A stretch of 34,007 bases of DNA from Fibrobacter sp. (GCF_017551775.1 NZ_JAFZKX010000049.1:1-34007); one strand, 5' to 3'; shown: positions 22,045 through 31,238, counted from the first letter of the stretch. Notes: generated from the letters alone by a model not told the origin. Program-made: numbers and translations.

Positions 22045-24336
22045 ATGAATTTCAACAAAAGTGCTTCAAAAATGATGACTAGAACTTTGAGTGTCCTTGC
22101 GCTGACTGCCGGAGTCGCTGCCGCATCTGTGGCCGGCAACCAGGAAGCCCTTGCAAGCAAGGTCGATTCTGCCAACGCTCACCGCGGCCTCGAGGTCACG
22201 GGTGCTGTACGCGGCGTTGCCCAGGCTGCTTATTTCGAGACCAAACAAGATCCATTCGGCGCGGTTACGATGCCCGATGTGGAAAGGAACGAGTTCGTGA
22301 ACGCCGACTTCAACTTCGGCTTCCGCCCGTGGGAAAGCGTCCGTGCGAATGCGATGCTGCGCCTCTATGCAGGCATGCAGGATTACTTCGCTTCTGCCGC
22401 AAAGATTATCGAGGTCCCCTGGATCAATGTCGAAGGTCAGGTTGGCAACAACTTCCACTGGGTTGTGGGGGATTTCCGCCAGCAGTACTCTCCGCTGACC
22501 TTGTTCGCTCCGGATGTCGACATCCTGTACGAACCGCAGGTGTTCGCTCGCAAGCGCCACATGGCCGAAAAGCAGCAGCTCCTCGAGGGTAACCAGAGAA
22601 ACCTCCAGGGTGTGAACCTGCAGTTCCGCAGTGATTTGAGCGATGCGCTCGGACAGGTCCGTGCCGAAGGTATCTTCGCCAGGCTGAACCGTGCTCAGGC
22701 GCTTGACCTTTCCGGTGCCGAAGGCAACATCCTCCCGAACGACTCGCTGCCGGGTGCAACGCAGGCCTCCAATACCGACAAGTTCCTTTTGGCTGGTAAC
22801 TTCGAATTGTTCCCGCTCAAGAAGAACCTGTACGTGGCTGCTACCGCGATGTACATCTTCGATGACGAAGATAGCTACGCCTACACGTATCGCCACTATA
22901 ATGATGGTGGCGAATTGACGACGGATGTGGGCGACCCGTACAAGCTTGACGAAATCAATCCGTTCGAACTTGATCCGCAAAAGACTCTCGTCGCGGCTGG
23001 CCGTCTTGGTGCCGATATCGCCGGCATTGTGGATAGCAAGAACCTCATTCTCGACCTTACGGCGGAAGCTGCCATGTCGATGGATGAAGTTACCACATCT
23101 TCCAAGTTTGTGCATCCGAATGCCACTAGCGCGGATGCCGTGCCTCTGGACCTGAATGAGGATGGAGCCATTACTCCTGACGAAATCTTCGCTATTGATC
23201 CTATTAGTGGTGGATTCAAGATGGAACGCGTGACGGAAACCAAGAACGGTTTGGCCGTCAATGCGAACGTCAATGTGGGTTACAAGACCGACTCTTGGAC
23301 AGTCCGCTTGGCCGGTGATGTAATCATGAACGATAGCCTCTGGTTCAACAACCTTGCCCAGTCGCCCAAGTTCTTCGCCCAGCGCATCCTGAATTCCGAC
23401 TACGATGGAAATACCGTCAAGTACAGCGTGCATTCCCCGCTTTACACGACCTTCGACGCTCTCTACAACTTCGCTCCGAAGTTCTCTCCGGCGCCGGTTA
23501 CCATGAGAACGGACGACAACGGTTTCAAGACGCAGCCTGAAAGCTACAACATCGCTCCGTACAACAAGAACTCCTGGACGGGCAATGTTTACACGAAGGC
23601 GCAGATTGCCCTCCTCAATGCTATGTCCGATCCTGCGATCCAGATGATTCTCCCCAACGGTATGGCTACTGCGAACCGTACGGGTGGTCGCGCGACCTTG
23701 ATTGGAAACGTGGGTGAATGGCTCGAAGCGCAGGCTCTGTTCGGCGTCTTCTCCCAGACATCCCCGCTTAGCGGTTTCAAGAAGGTTGCATATACGGAAT
23801 TCGGTGGCGGAGCGAAGGCTGACGTGTTCAAGGTGCTCGGCATTTCCAGACCGCTCGAAATTTCTGCTTCCTACCGCCATTCCGAACGCAACATGGACTA
23901 CGATCCGGCCGTGGCTGTCGGCAGCGCCGTAATGAAGACGGACTTCATCAACGCTGGTATCTATTGTCAGTTCCTCCCGCGTCTTGGCATTACCGCTGGC
24001 TTCCAGATGGTGACAATGGAAATGAACGATCTCCAGCAGAAGCAGAGCATGGTGGATTACGCTGCTATCGCATCGATTGCCCCGCTTGCCAAGGGAAAAC
24101 AGTACCAGTGGATGGTTGGTCTTGACTATACGCTTGACAAGAACGCTTGGCTTTCCCTCAACTATGGCTGGGTGACTTCTTCGAATACCTATAATACTGG
24201 CCTCGGAAATGCCGGTGCTGCTGTGAACCTGCCTGCCTATGCAGCTGATGCCAAGGTGGATGATGCATGGCCTGGCGAATTCACCAGCAAGTTCTCACAA
24301 AATATTATTGAAGCCTCCATTAACGTGGAATTTTAA
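22045..24336 (+). CDS. Outer-membrane beta-barrel protein, second of three paralogues
   Basis: The 763-residue product follows the previous gene by 18 bases, with TGGAGG 12 bases before its ATG. A signal peptide (cleavage near VAG-NQ or SVA-GN, about 30) precedes a porin-like body. Residues 148-152 read YSPLT and are followed by P, IL-x-EP (163-164), [VI]F and R. The same pattern sits at the same positions in the next protein, which shows shared ancestry. Asp-rich insertions such as LDLNEDGAITPDEIF (about 370-384) resemble an EF-hand-type Ca2+ loop in an extracellular loop. The C-terminus is INVEF, a typical barrel-insertion end. The function is probably an outer-membrane channel or scaffold of the surface complex; the ligand is unknown. 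Confidence 0.82.
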   Translation: MNFNKSASKMMTRTLSVLALTAGVAAASVAGNQEALASKVDSANAHRGLEVTGAVRGVAQAAYFETKQDPFGAVTMPDVERNEFVNADFNFGFRPWESVRANAMLRLYAGMQDYFASAAKIIEVPWINVEGQVGNNFHWVVGDFRQQYSPLTLFAPDVDILYEPQVFARKRHMAEKQQLLEGNQRNLQGVNLQFRSDLSDALGQVRAEGIFARLNRAQALDLSGAEGNILPNDSLPGATQASNTDKFLLAGNFELFPLKKNLYVAATAMYIFDDEDSYAYTYRHYNDGGELTTDVGDPYKLDEINPFELDPQKTLVAAGRLGADIAGIVDSKNLILDLTAEAAMSMDEVTTSSKFVHPNATSADAVPLDLNEDGAITPDEIFAIDPISGGFKMERVTETKNGLAVNANVNVGYKTDSWTVRLAGDVIMNDSLWFNNLAQSPKFFAQRILNSDYDGNTVKYSVHSPLYTTFDALYNFAPKFSPAPVTMRTDDNGFKTQPESYNIAPYNKNSWTGNVYTKAQIALLNAMSDPAIQMILPNGMATANRTGGRATLIGNVGEWLEAQALFGVFSQTSPLSGFKKVAYTEFGGGAKADVFKVLGISRPLEISASYRHSERNMDYDPAVAVGSAVMKTDFINAGIYCQFLPRLGITAGFQMVTMEMNDLQQKQSMVDYAAIASIAPLAKGKQYQWMVGLDYTLDKNAWLSLNYGWVTSSNTYNTGLGNAGAAVNLPAYAADAKVDDAWPGEFTSKFSQNIIEASINVEF

Positions 24337-24351
24337 TGGGAGGGAATGACA

Positions 24352-26460
24352 ATGATGAATAATAAGAAGACCACGCTCGTTATTGCGACTGCACTTATGT
24401 TCTCTGCGTCGGCGGCATTCGCTGATGCGGATTCCTCCGTCGTCGTTAAGCAGACTTCGTTCTTGCAAAAACTTGATTCCCTGAACAAGGCCATTCTCGG
24501 CCTTCGTCTGGGCGGTACGGCCAAGGCGGGTGGTGCCATTTCGCAGGTGCATTCCAATCAACTCGCGGACTACTCCGCGACTAAGGAAAATGAGCTCTAT
24601 ACCGATGTGAACCTCAAGTTCCTCGCCCAGCCTTCTTCCGAGACCCGCCTCGATGTGCAGGTGCGCCTCCACAAGGATTGGCAGAGTGCCATGGACGAGA
24701 ACAACAACCCGGTTATCGGCCACTGGTTCAGCTACGATGGCAAGATTCTGAATAACCATGTCGATTTCAACTTGGGCTACATGCGTATCGGCTATTCGCC
24801 GCTTACCATCAATACCCCGCAGATTGAAATCCTCCAGGAACCGGAAATTTTCCGTCAGAATCGTGTCGAAGCGCTCTCTTACCGTAACCTCGACACTACG
24901 TCCCGCCGTCTTATGCAGGGTCTGAATGCCGAGTTCCATAGCGGTGCCGTGGGTGTCGTTGACGATATCTATGCGCAGGCTACGGGTGCCCGTATGCGTA
25001 ACACCGCCAAGAAGAACGACCAGGTGTTCTTCGACTTCGACTGGGCTGACCGTTATGCTTACGGTCTGCGTTTCGGAGCCAGCACCTTCGGCTTCAACCT
25101 CGGTGCGAACTATGTCGGTGCTTTCGACCGCCGCTTGAGCACGCGCTCCCGCGACATGGGCCTGAAGGACACGATTTTCTATGACAACAACAGCGTTTTC
25201 TCGGCTGAATTCGGATTCAATTCGAAGAAACTGCTGTCTGACCTGCCGATCAGCTTTGGCTTGAACGCCGAATATGCGATGTCTTGGTGGGATGTCGACA
25301 TCGAAACGAAGGATGATAGTCCGACGTTCAACACGCAGATCAAGGAATACACGGGCTTCCCCAGTGGCGACCTTACGACGACCCTTGTGTACGTGTCTAA
25401 CACTGTCGATCTGACCGGTGTCGAAAGAGTCACGAAGGATTTCCTTGACGACAAGGGCAATGCCTTGAATATCAAACCCTACGTGGAAGGTTCGTTCTCC
25501 AAGTTCAATTTCAAGGTGAACGGCATGTACTTGATGAACGACAAGGAATTCTGGTCCGAACTCGCTTCTTCGCCGAACTACACGAACAACGGGATTATTT
25601 TCAATGCGAACGCCCTCTATGGCGATGCTGATAATGCTCTGATTTCGAACTTTGCCTCGGGCAACCTCGAAAATCTCTACTTCATGGTCTACAACACCGA
25701 CCTGTTGACGGCTGCAACGCTCATGACCTCTTCCTCCAAGACGGTCCTTTCGGGCAACTCCGAAGCAAGAGAAATGTACTTCCGCCTGTACAACAACTAC
25801 AAGTTGGCTCATTTCTACCGCAACGGCTACGATGCCAACACCATGAAGAAGCTCGAAGCCGCTCAGGCCGTTCTCCTGATGGATCCGTCCGTGAATCTCG
25901 CTCTGCCTTATGGTGTTGCTACGCCTGATCGTAAGGGCTTCGCTGCATCTCTCGATGCTGACTGGGACGATGCTGTCAAGCTTAACGTGCGCTTCTCCCA
26001 GTACACTGCCGAAGCGGATGAAAACAAGTTCACGACGATTGGCGCTGGCGTTGGCGTAGATTTGGGCCGTCTGATTCCGAGCCTGGAACGTAAGCTGGAA
26101 CTTTCCGCTTCCTTTGAAAAGGCGTCCGAGAGTTCCTTCCTCAAGCGCTCCTCCCAGCGCGTTGTCGCGGGCGCTTCCGCCGATATTTGGGGCCCGATTG
26201 GCCTTCAGCTTGGCTTGCAGAAGCTGAACAAGGAATTCGAAGCTCTCCCTGTTGGCACGGCTTTCGTCCAGAAGGTTGACGAACTGCTCATCTTCGTTGG
26301 CCCCAAGTTCCGTATCGCTCCGGAATCCTATGTTACGGTCCGTTACGGCATGCTGAATAACTCCGTGGATTACCTGACCACGGATGCGACTGGGATTGTG
26401 AAAAAGAATCTTTCTGTCGACAAGAACCTTATCACTGCCGACGTTACGGTTAATTTCTAG
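24352..26460 (+). CDS. Outer-membrane beta-barrel protein, third of three paralogues
   Basis: GGGAGGG (24338-24344) lies 7 bases before ATG 24352, which I prefer over ATG 24346, only 1 base from it. The product has 702 residues. A signal peptide (cleavage near AFA-DA, about 25) precedes a barrel-like body that ends in TVNF. YSPLT at 148-152 and the EP pair at 163-164 match the preceding paralogue at identical distances. Overall similarity is clear in this segment and weaker elsewhere. It is followed without a gap by a lipoprotein gene. As with its neighbours, porin-like transport or attachment is inference. Confidence 0.82.
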   Translation: MMNNKKTTLVIATALMFSASAAFADADSSVVVKQTSFLQKLDSLNKAILGLRLGGTAKAGGAISQVHSNQLADYSATKENELYTDVNLKFLAQPSSETRLDVQVRLHKDWQSAMDENNNPVIGHWFSYDGKILNNHVDFNLGYMRIGYSPLTINTPQIEILQEPEIFRQNRVEALSYRNLDTTSRRLMQGLNAEFHSGAVGVVDDIYAQATGARMRNTAKKNDQVFFDFDWADRYAYGLRFGASTFGFNLGANYVGAFDRRLSTRSRDMGLKDTIFYDNNSVFSAEFGFNSKKLLSDLPISFGLNAEYAMSWWDVDIETKDDSPTFNTQIKEYTGFPSGDLTTTLVYVSNTVDLTGVERVTKDFLDDKGNALNIKPYVEGSFSKFNFKVNGMYLMNDKEFWSELASSPNYTNNGIIFNANALYGDADNALISNFASGNLENLYFMVYNTDLLTAATLMTSSSKTVLSGNSEAREMYFRLYNNYKLAHFYRNGYDANTMKKLEAAQAVLLMDPSVNLALPYGVATPDRKGFAASLDADWDDAVKLNVRFSQYTAEADENKFTTIGAGVGVDLGRLIPSLERKLELSASFEKASESSFLKRSSQRVVAGASADIWGPIGLQLGLQKLNKEFEALPVGTAFVQKVDELLIFVGPKFRIAPESYVTVRYGMLNNSVDYLTTDATGIVKKNLSVDKNLITADVTVNF

Positions 26461-26471
26461 TGAGGTCGAAA

Positions 26472-27305
26472 ATGAAGAATTTAAAGATTTCTCTTCTTGC
26501 TGCCGGTGCGACTATTGCGCTTTTGGCTTGTTCCTCCTTGGAAGTCAGCAATCCGGAAGCCGAGAATTTCCCGGTTGGCTGGTCGCTTGCTGAATATATA
26601 AGCGTGAACCCCGATCTCCGTGCGCTCCAGATCATGGACAAGGTCACCATCATCAACTCGATTTCGAAGTTGCCTTCTGATTCGGCCGAGTTCATGGCTA
26701 ACCCTGATTTGAAGCAGTTTGCCATTACCTACGCAGGCTTTACCGAAGAAAGCTACGACGTGGATAATATCGACAAGCGTAAACACCTCAAGAACTTCAA
26801 CATCAACGGAGTCTCCAACGAGGCCGTGGTGTTCGATTCCCTGCTCGCAGGCAAGACCGTGTGTGCGGCGATGCTCAATGGCAAGGGAGTGGCTTTTGAT
26901 TCGACGGTGATTGAACGCCAGTATCTTGTCTATGGCAAGACCGAAGGCCGTCCTTTCCGCAAGTGCGGGGCGGGTGACCAACTCGTGAAAAAGGGTGAAT
27001 GCCAGGCTGACGCAAGCGAGGCTGTTGGCTATAGCAAGCACCTGTACTGCGCTTCTGAGGGCGTGACCTACTGCATCGACTGTGACCTGGTTTTGGATGA
27101 TTGCCCCGAAGTTATCGTCGAACCGGAGAGCTCTAGTTCCGAGGCGGCTCCTGAATCTTCTGAAGCTGCGGCCGAAGTCGAATCCAGTTCTTCTGAAGCT
27201 GCACCCGTGTCCAGCGAAACTGTTGAACCCGAAAGCTCTGCCGGCGAAGGCGGTGAAACCGCTGAACCGCAGTCCAGTTCTGCAACGGAACCTGTTACTG
27301 AATAA
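26472..27305 (+). CDS. Lipoprotein with Ser/Glu-rich C-terminal tail, surface operon
   Basis: GAGGT (26462-26466) is 5 bases before ATG 26472, so I reject the GTG at 26460 that overlaps the previous stop. The 277-residue product has a good lipobox (LLAC, Cys20). A globular region of about 185 residues follows, with Cys pairs toward its end (RKCGAG, GECQ, YCASE, YCIDCD, DDC). The last 60 residues are Ser, Glu, Ala and Pro only. Such tails are usual as linkers in this genome's surface lipoproteins, but here the linker is C-terminal with nothing after it. No family recognised. It may anchor or assemble the neighbouring barrels and the GH18-like protein. Confidence 0.82.
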   Translation: MKNLKISLLAAGATIALLACSSLEVSNPEAENFPVGWSLAEYISVNPDLRALQIMDKVTIINSISKLPSDSAEFMANPDLKQFAITYAGFTEESYDVDNIDKRKHLKNFNINGVSNEAVVFDSLLAGKTVCAAMLNGKGVAFDSTVIERQYLVYGKTEGRPFRKCGAGDQLVKKGECQADASEAVGYSKHLYCASEGVTYCIDCDLVLDDCPEVIVEPESSSSEAAPESSEAAAEVESSSSEAAPVSSETVEPESSAGEGGETAEPQSSSATEPVTE

Positions 27306-27319
27306 AAGGTGGGATTACT

Positions 27320-28375
27320 ATGAAACTCAAACTTTTTGTAACGACAATTGCGGTTGCCTGCGTGGCAATGTCCCAGGCTGCAGCCGACAAGGTGATTGGC
27401 TATTTCCCCTACTGGAGCCAGTATTCCCAGTTCTATCCGAAGGATATCCGCTACAACACGGTTACCCACATCCACTATTCTTCGCTCCTGCCTGCTGAAG
27501 ACGGCTCGCTCGCTTTCCCCGACGAAAACGACGCTCCGAACTACGACTCGCTCGCGAACATGTGTGCCGCCAACAATGTGAAGCTGGTGGTTTCTGTCGG
27601 TGGCGTGGAAGCCGAAGGTGCACTGAAGGCTATCGCTGGTTCTGACGAGGCCCTCTCGACGTTTGTTGGCAACCTCAAGACTTGGGTTGGCGAACATAAG
27701 GCGAATGGCGTGGAACTCGACTGGCAGAACATCACTGCTGACGATGCCGCGGACTATGCGAAGATGATGAACGCCCTCGTGGATGCCTTCTCCGGCATCA
27801 TCGTGGCTTCTACCATGTACCCCTTGGCAGCGATGGAACCGTACACCGCTGAGGTAATGAACAAGCTCTCTTACATCAACGTGTTCATTCCCGACCAGAT
27901 GAGCGAAGAGAACTCTACGCTCGTTCCGAACCAGGGCGGCAAGATTATCGCCGAAACTCTCGAGAAGGCCGCTGATGCTGGCATTCAGAAGAGCCTCCTC
28001 GTGCCGGTGGTCTACTTCTACGGCAAGTCCTTCCTGGGCGCTACGGGCTTCGGTTCTTCGCATCAGGGAACGGGTAGCGGTAACGAAGGTTACCTGCCGT
28101 ACAAGGAACTCATGAGCAAGTTCGACACTCCCGACTACAAGGTTTCCTTCGATTCTGACTCTCAGTCCGAAATTGCCGTGAGCAAGGAAGAAGCCATCGT
28201 GTTCATGGGTATTCCTTCTGTGAAGGCTGTCGCCGTGAACGTGAAGAACAACGGTTATGCCGGCGTGGCGGTTTACGATGTGTCGCAGGACCATCATGAA
28301 CCCATCGTCTCCGTGCTGGTGACTATCGGCTTGGAACTCCGCCCCGGCGTGAACTACAAGGCTGCGAAGAAGTAA
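27320..28375 (+). CDS. Secreted GH18-fold protein lacking the catalytic glutamate (pseudo-chitinase)
   Basis: AGGTGGG before the ATG and a signal peptide (cleavage near AAA-DK, about 22) support the start; the product has 351 residues. The GH18 (beta/alpha)8 fold shows in KVIGYFPYWS (24-33), the KLVVSVGG strand (88-95) and the position of the DxxDxDxE motif. Here that motif reads NGVELDWQ (129-136): the first Asp is Asn, the second Asp is Glu, the third Asp (134) is kept, and the catalytic Glu is Gln136 (codon CAG at 27725-27727). Family knowledge says an E-to-Q change there abolishes hydrolysis but allows sugar binding. It is therefore probably a lectin-like protein. It is the last gene of the operon and ends in a strong terminator. 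Confidence 0.88.
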   Translation: MKLKLFVTTIAVACVAMSQAAADKVIGYFPYWSQYSQFYPKDIRYNTVTHIHYSSLLPAEDGSLAFPDENDAPNYDSLANMCAANNVKLVVSVGGVEAEGALKAIAGSDEALSTFVGNLKTWVGEHKANGVELDWQNITADDAADYAKMMNALVDAFSGIIVASTMYPLAAMEPYTAEVMNKLSYINVFIPDQMSEENSTLVPNQGGKIIAETLEKAADAGIQKSLLVPVVYFYGKSFLGATGFGSSHQGTGSGNEGYLPYKELMSKFDTPDYKVSFDSDSQSEIAVSKEEAIVFMGIPSVKAVAVNVKNNGYAGVAVYDVSQDHHEPIVSVLVTIGLELRPGVNYKAAKK

Positions 28376-28402
28376 TCTCTCGCAATAGAACATTTAAGAA
28401 AG

Positions 28403-28430
28403 CGTCCGGCCTACCGGACGTTTTCTTTTT
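28403..28430 (+). terminator. Rho-independent terminator of the surface operon
   Basis: CGTCCGG (28403-28409) and CCGGACG (28414-28420) form a 7-bp GC-rich stem with a 4-base loop, followed by TTTTCTTTTT. Confidence 0.92.
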
Positions 28431-28449
28431 GTTCCCTCACGTTATCCTG

Positions 28450-28960
28450 CGTCGCATCTCGTCACACTGCCGCCTTGTGCGGCAAGGCAAGTGTGCCCAC
28501 GTCACCCCGCGTCACCCCGCACGCCGTAGGGGCAAGAGTGTCCATAAACATTGTTTGGCAAGCGTGTCCACTGGCATCAGCCCGTGGATGCCCTTGTCTC
28601 GCCATAGTCTCGCCATCGGCATGACGTAGGGCAAGGGGGCCCTCGCACATTGCGTCTCTTCGCGTTCGGGCGTGGCGTAGGGCAGGGATATCCTCGCCGC
28701 CCACGTTCACCCTGCGTCACACCGCCGCCTTGCGCTGCCAGGCAAGTGTGCCCGCGTCACCCCGCACCCCGTAGGGGCAAGGGTGTCCATAAACATATAA
28801 GGCAAGCGTGTCCACTGGCATCCGCCCGTGGATGCCCTTGTCTCGCCCTGGGCACGCCATCGGCATGGCGTAAAGAATGGACTCCATCGCACATTGCGTC
28901 TCTTCGCGTTCGGGCATGGCGTAGGGCTGGAGCATCCTCGCCGCGTCCGTCGCATCTCGT
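28450..28960. repeat. Non-coding tandem duplication, about 250 bp x 2, with internal short motifs
   Basis: The stretch from GTCACAC at 28461 is repeated from GTCACAC at 28716 with roughly 80% identity by eye and small indels (offset 255 at the left end, 244 at the right). The array is bounded by identical 13-mers CGTCGCATCTCGT at 28450-28462 and 28948-28960. Inside, shorter degenerate motifs recur: GGCAAGNGTGTCC-like, GTAGGGCANGG...CCTCGCC-like, and GCCATCGGCATG (a third copy of the last at 28963). It is GC-rich, unlike normal intergenic DNA here. Open frames across it on the minus strand have no start signals and only reflect composition, so I see no gene. Confidence 0.8.
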
Positions 28961-28982
28961 TGCCATCGGCATGACGTCGGGC

Positions 28983-29013
28983 AAAACAAAAACCCCGGCG
29001 ATGTGCCGGGGTT
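28983..29013 (-). terminator. Rho-independent terminator of the GH5 gene (minus strand)
   Basis: AACCCCGGC (28991-28999) and GCCGGGGTT (29005-29013) are perfect 9-bp complements with a 5-base loop. On the minus strand the stem is followed by TTTTTGTTTTG. It lies 24 bases after the stop of the gene ending at 29037. Confidence 0.92.
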
Positions 29014-29036
29014 AAATTCTTGCGGGCTGTTAGCCT

Positions 29037-31238
29037 TTATTTCTTTTCCCAGGTGTAGCTGCTGAAGTTGCTGCCCTGCTTGATGCGGACGAAGTACTTG
29101 CCAGCGCTCATGCCTTCAACCGGAATCCAGTTGGTTCCCGCACCGAGCATCACCTTCTGACTCTTTTCCACATGGCCGAGAGCTGTGAAGATTTCGACGG
29201 ATGCGAGGCCTGCCTTCGGGCTGGTCAGCATGATGCCTTCGTTGTTGAACTTCGCCTTGAAGGCTGCCTGCGGCTTCTGGGCCATAATCGGGTTCTTTCC
29301 GCCGTTGCCCACGATGACGATGACGGTCGAGTCGATAGCAGCTCTTTCAGTTGTTTCGGCAGCGACAGCCCTGATGGCCACGGTGGCGTCCTGGTCGGCG
29401 GTAATGAGGAAGCCTTCGCTATTCACGAGGTAGATGGAGGATTCCGCTCCGTCAAAGGTGTAGTAGATCGGAGCCTTGCCGTAGAATGTCTCGCTGGCGA
29501 AGAATCCCGGGATTACGGCACCCTTGTCAACGGTCATCGACTTGAAGTTGTCGCCCAGCTTGTCGTCCATCTTGGCGTATTTGACCGTAATCGTGTCGTT
29601 AAAGGCGATGTAGCCGGTTGTGGCCGGAGCGGTGGCCACGATTTTTGCCGTGCCGAGGGTTCCGGTGAATTCGTACATGTACACGCTGGCGCCTTCAGCC
29701 TGGCCGAAGCAGGACTTGGAGTTGGAGCAGGTGGCCTTCTTGATCTTGACGATTTCGGGGTTCAGAGACTGGACCGTGAATTTGGATCCCTGGTCCGTCT
29801 CGCCACTAGCGGATACGATAACATCCATCGTCTTGCCGTCCTGGTCCAGGTCTCTTCTCTGCTTGCCCCTGGTGCAGTCACCAGATGTAAAGCAGTTGAA
29901 GTCAACGAAACCGCTGATGGTCTGCTTGGGTTCGGCAGTAACAACAATGACCGACTGGGAACCGTCGTTGCCGGTCATGATGACGAAACCGGCGGATTTG
30001 ACGGCACCTGCCGATGTAACGACGGATTCGTCGCTGGAGGTGTAGGTACAGCCGGACTTAAAGGAACTTGCAACGCTGCCGGCAGTTTCCTTGACGGTGG
30101 TTGCCGAGAACGAGCAGCTTCCGCTTTTCAGGGTCGAGGCATATTCCGAGGCCCAGTTGGTGGCGTGTCCGGTGAGGTATTTCTTTACGAAGTTACCCGA
30201 GTTGGTGTAGCTTGCGGTGGCGAGGTCGGACTGCTTGGTGAGGGCCTTGTCGCCTGCGAACATGGCAGATCCTTCATCGGAAGCGTTACCAATCTTGGTC
30301 ACCTTCTGGCGGAGGCTCCAGTTGCAGTTGCTTATCTTGTTCTGCTCCATGAAGTTCGTCCAGTCGGAAGAAGCGCTCGTGTTGGCGTCGCTCTTACCGT
30401 CGGCAGTCGTTGTACCCCATTCGGTAATGAACACGGCGTTTCCGCCGTTCTTGCACGATGTGACCGCTCCGCCATAGGAACCCACGGAGTGGGTGCCTGC
30501 ATAGAAGTGGAACACGTAGCCGATGTTGTCGCCGCTTACGCCGCCGCAAGATCCCATCTGGGACCAGTTCGGGGTACCTACGAGGGCGAGGTTCTTGCTG
30601 CCCGCACTGCGGATGCCGCCGATAACGTCGTTGGCGTAGCTCTTGATCTGGCCCCAGTCATTGTAACTACCGGCAGGTTCGTTGAACACTTCCCAAATGA
30701 TGTTCGGCACGTTCTTGTACTTTGCGGCCATTTCACTGAAGAAGGCCTTCGCCTTGGGCTTTTCCTTGCCGTCATAGGCGCGGTGGCTGTGCCAGTCGAT
30801 GATGATGTAGATGTCGTTCTCGATAGCGGCTTCGACCATTATGTCGATCTTGCCGGTCTGCGATTCAGGGGTGCTGAAATAGGAGTATTTTTCGTCGAGC
30901 GGATTGGACGAGCCACCATCGCTATCGTAGTACTGGATACCCATTGCGTAACGGAACACGTCGATTTTCAGGTTATCGACGGCCCACTTGATAACTTCCT
31001 TGTTGTAGTACTGGATGCCGGTTGCATCGGACCAGAACATGCTCATGCCGCGGATCATGGCTTCCTTGCCACTTTTCTGACCCACAATTTTGTTTCCATT
31101 AGTACCAAGGGCGCCGTGGACTTGCACCGGGCCTACGCGGAGGGGCTTAGCCGTTGATGCGGCTGCATTGGCTTCTACCGCGCCGAGGAGGAGCGCGCCT
31201 GCTGCCAATGCCTTTATCGTTTTGCTGATTCTAGTCAT
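29037..31238 (-). CDS. Secreted GH5 endoglucanase with T9SS-like sorting tail
   Basis: AAGGAG 6-7 bases before ATG 31238 fixes the start (733 residues), rather than an upstream in-frame ATG at 31277. The signal peptide is cleaved near ANA-AA (about 25). The GH5 domain (about 35-330, resembling subfamily 2) shows IRGMSMFWS, FRYAMG and IIIDWHSH. The acid/base is Glu187 in IIWEVFNEP and the nucleophile Glu273 in FITEWGTT. Two or three beta-rich regions of unknown family follow (about 385-650). The last 75 residues form a beta-sandwich with VEIFTALGH and AGKYFVRIKQG, like T9SS type A sorting domains, so export across the outer membrane by T9SS is likely. It follows the GH8 gene on the same strand by 70 bases. 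Confidence 0.93.
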   Translation of the reverse strand: MTRISKTIKALAAGALLLGAVEANAAASTAKPLRVGPVQVHGALGTNGNKIVGQKSGKEAMIRGMSMFWSDATGIQYYNKEVIKWAVDNLKIDVFRYAMGIQYYDSDGGSSNPLDEKYSYFSTPESQTGKIDIMVEAAIENDIYIIIDWHSHRAYDGKEKPKAKAFFSEMAAKYKNVPNIIWEVFNEPAGSYNDWGQIKSYANDVIGGIRSAGSKNLALVGTPNWSQMGSCGGVSGDNIGYVFHFYAGTHSVGSYGGAVTSCKNGGNAVFITEWGTTTADGKSDANTSASSDWTNFMEQNKISNCNWSLRQKVTKIGNASDEGSAMFAGDKALTKQSDLATASYTNSGNFVKKYLTGHATNWASEYASTLKSGSCSFSATTVKETAGSVASSFKSGCTYTSSDESVVTSAGAVKSAGFVIMTGNDGSQSVIVVTAEPKQTISGFVDFNCFTSGDCTRGKQRRDLDQDGKTMDVIVSASGETDQGSKFTVQSLNPEIVKIKKATCSNSKSCFGQAEGASVYMYEFTGTLGTAKIVATAPATTGYIAFNDTITVKYAKMDDKLGDNFKSMTVDKGAVIPGFFASETFYGKAPIYYTFDGAESSIYLVNSEGFLITADQDATVAIRAVAAETTERAAIDSTVIVIVGNGGKNPIMAQKPQAAFKAKFNNEGIMLTSPKAGLASVEIFTALGHVEKSQKVMLGAGTNWIPVEGMSAGKYFVRIKQGSNFSSYTWEKK

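Noticed and set aside
28462-28989. Small minus-strand frames of 75-90 codons across the tandem repeat
   Set aside because: They are carried by the repeated GC-rich DNA in several frames at once, lack start signals and resemble no protein family.
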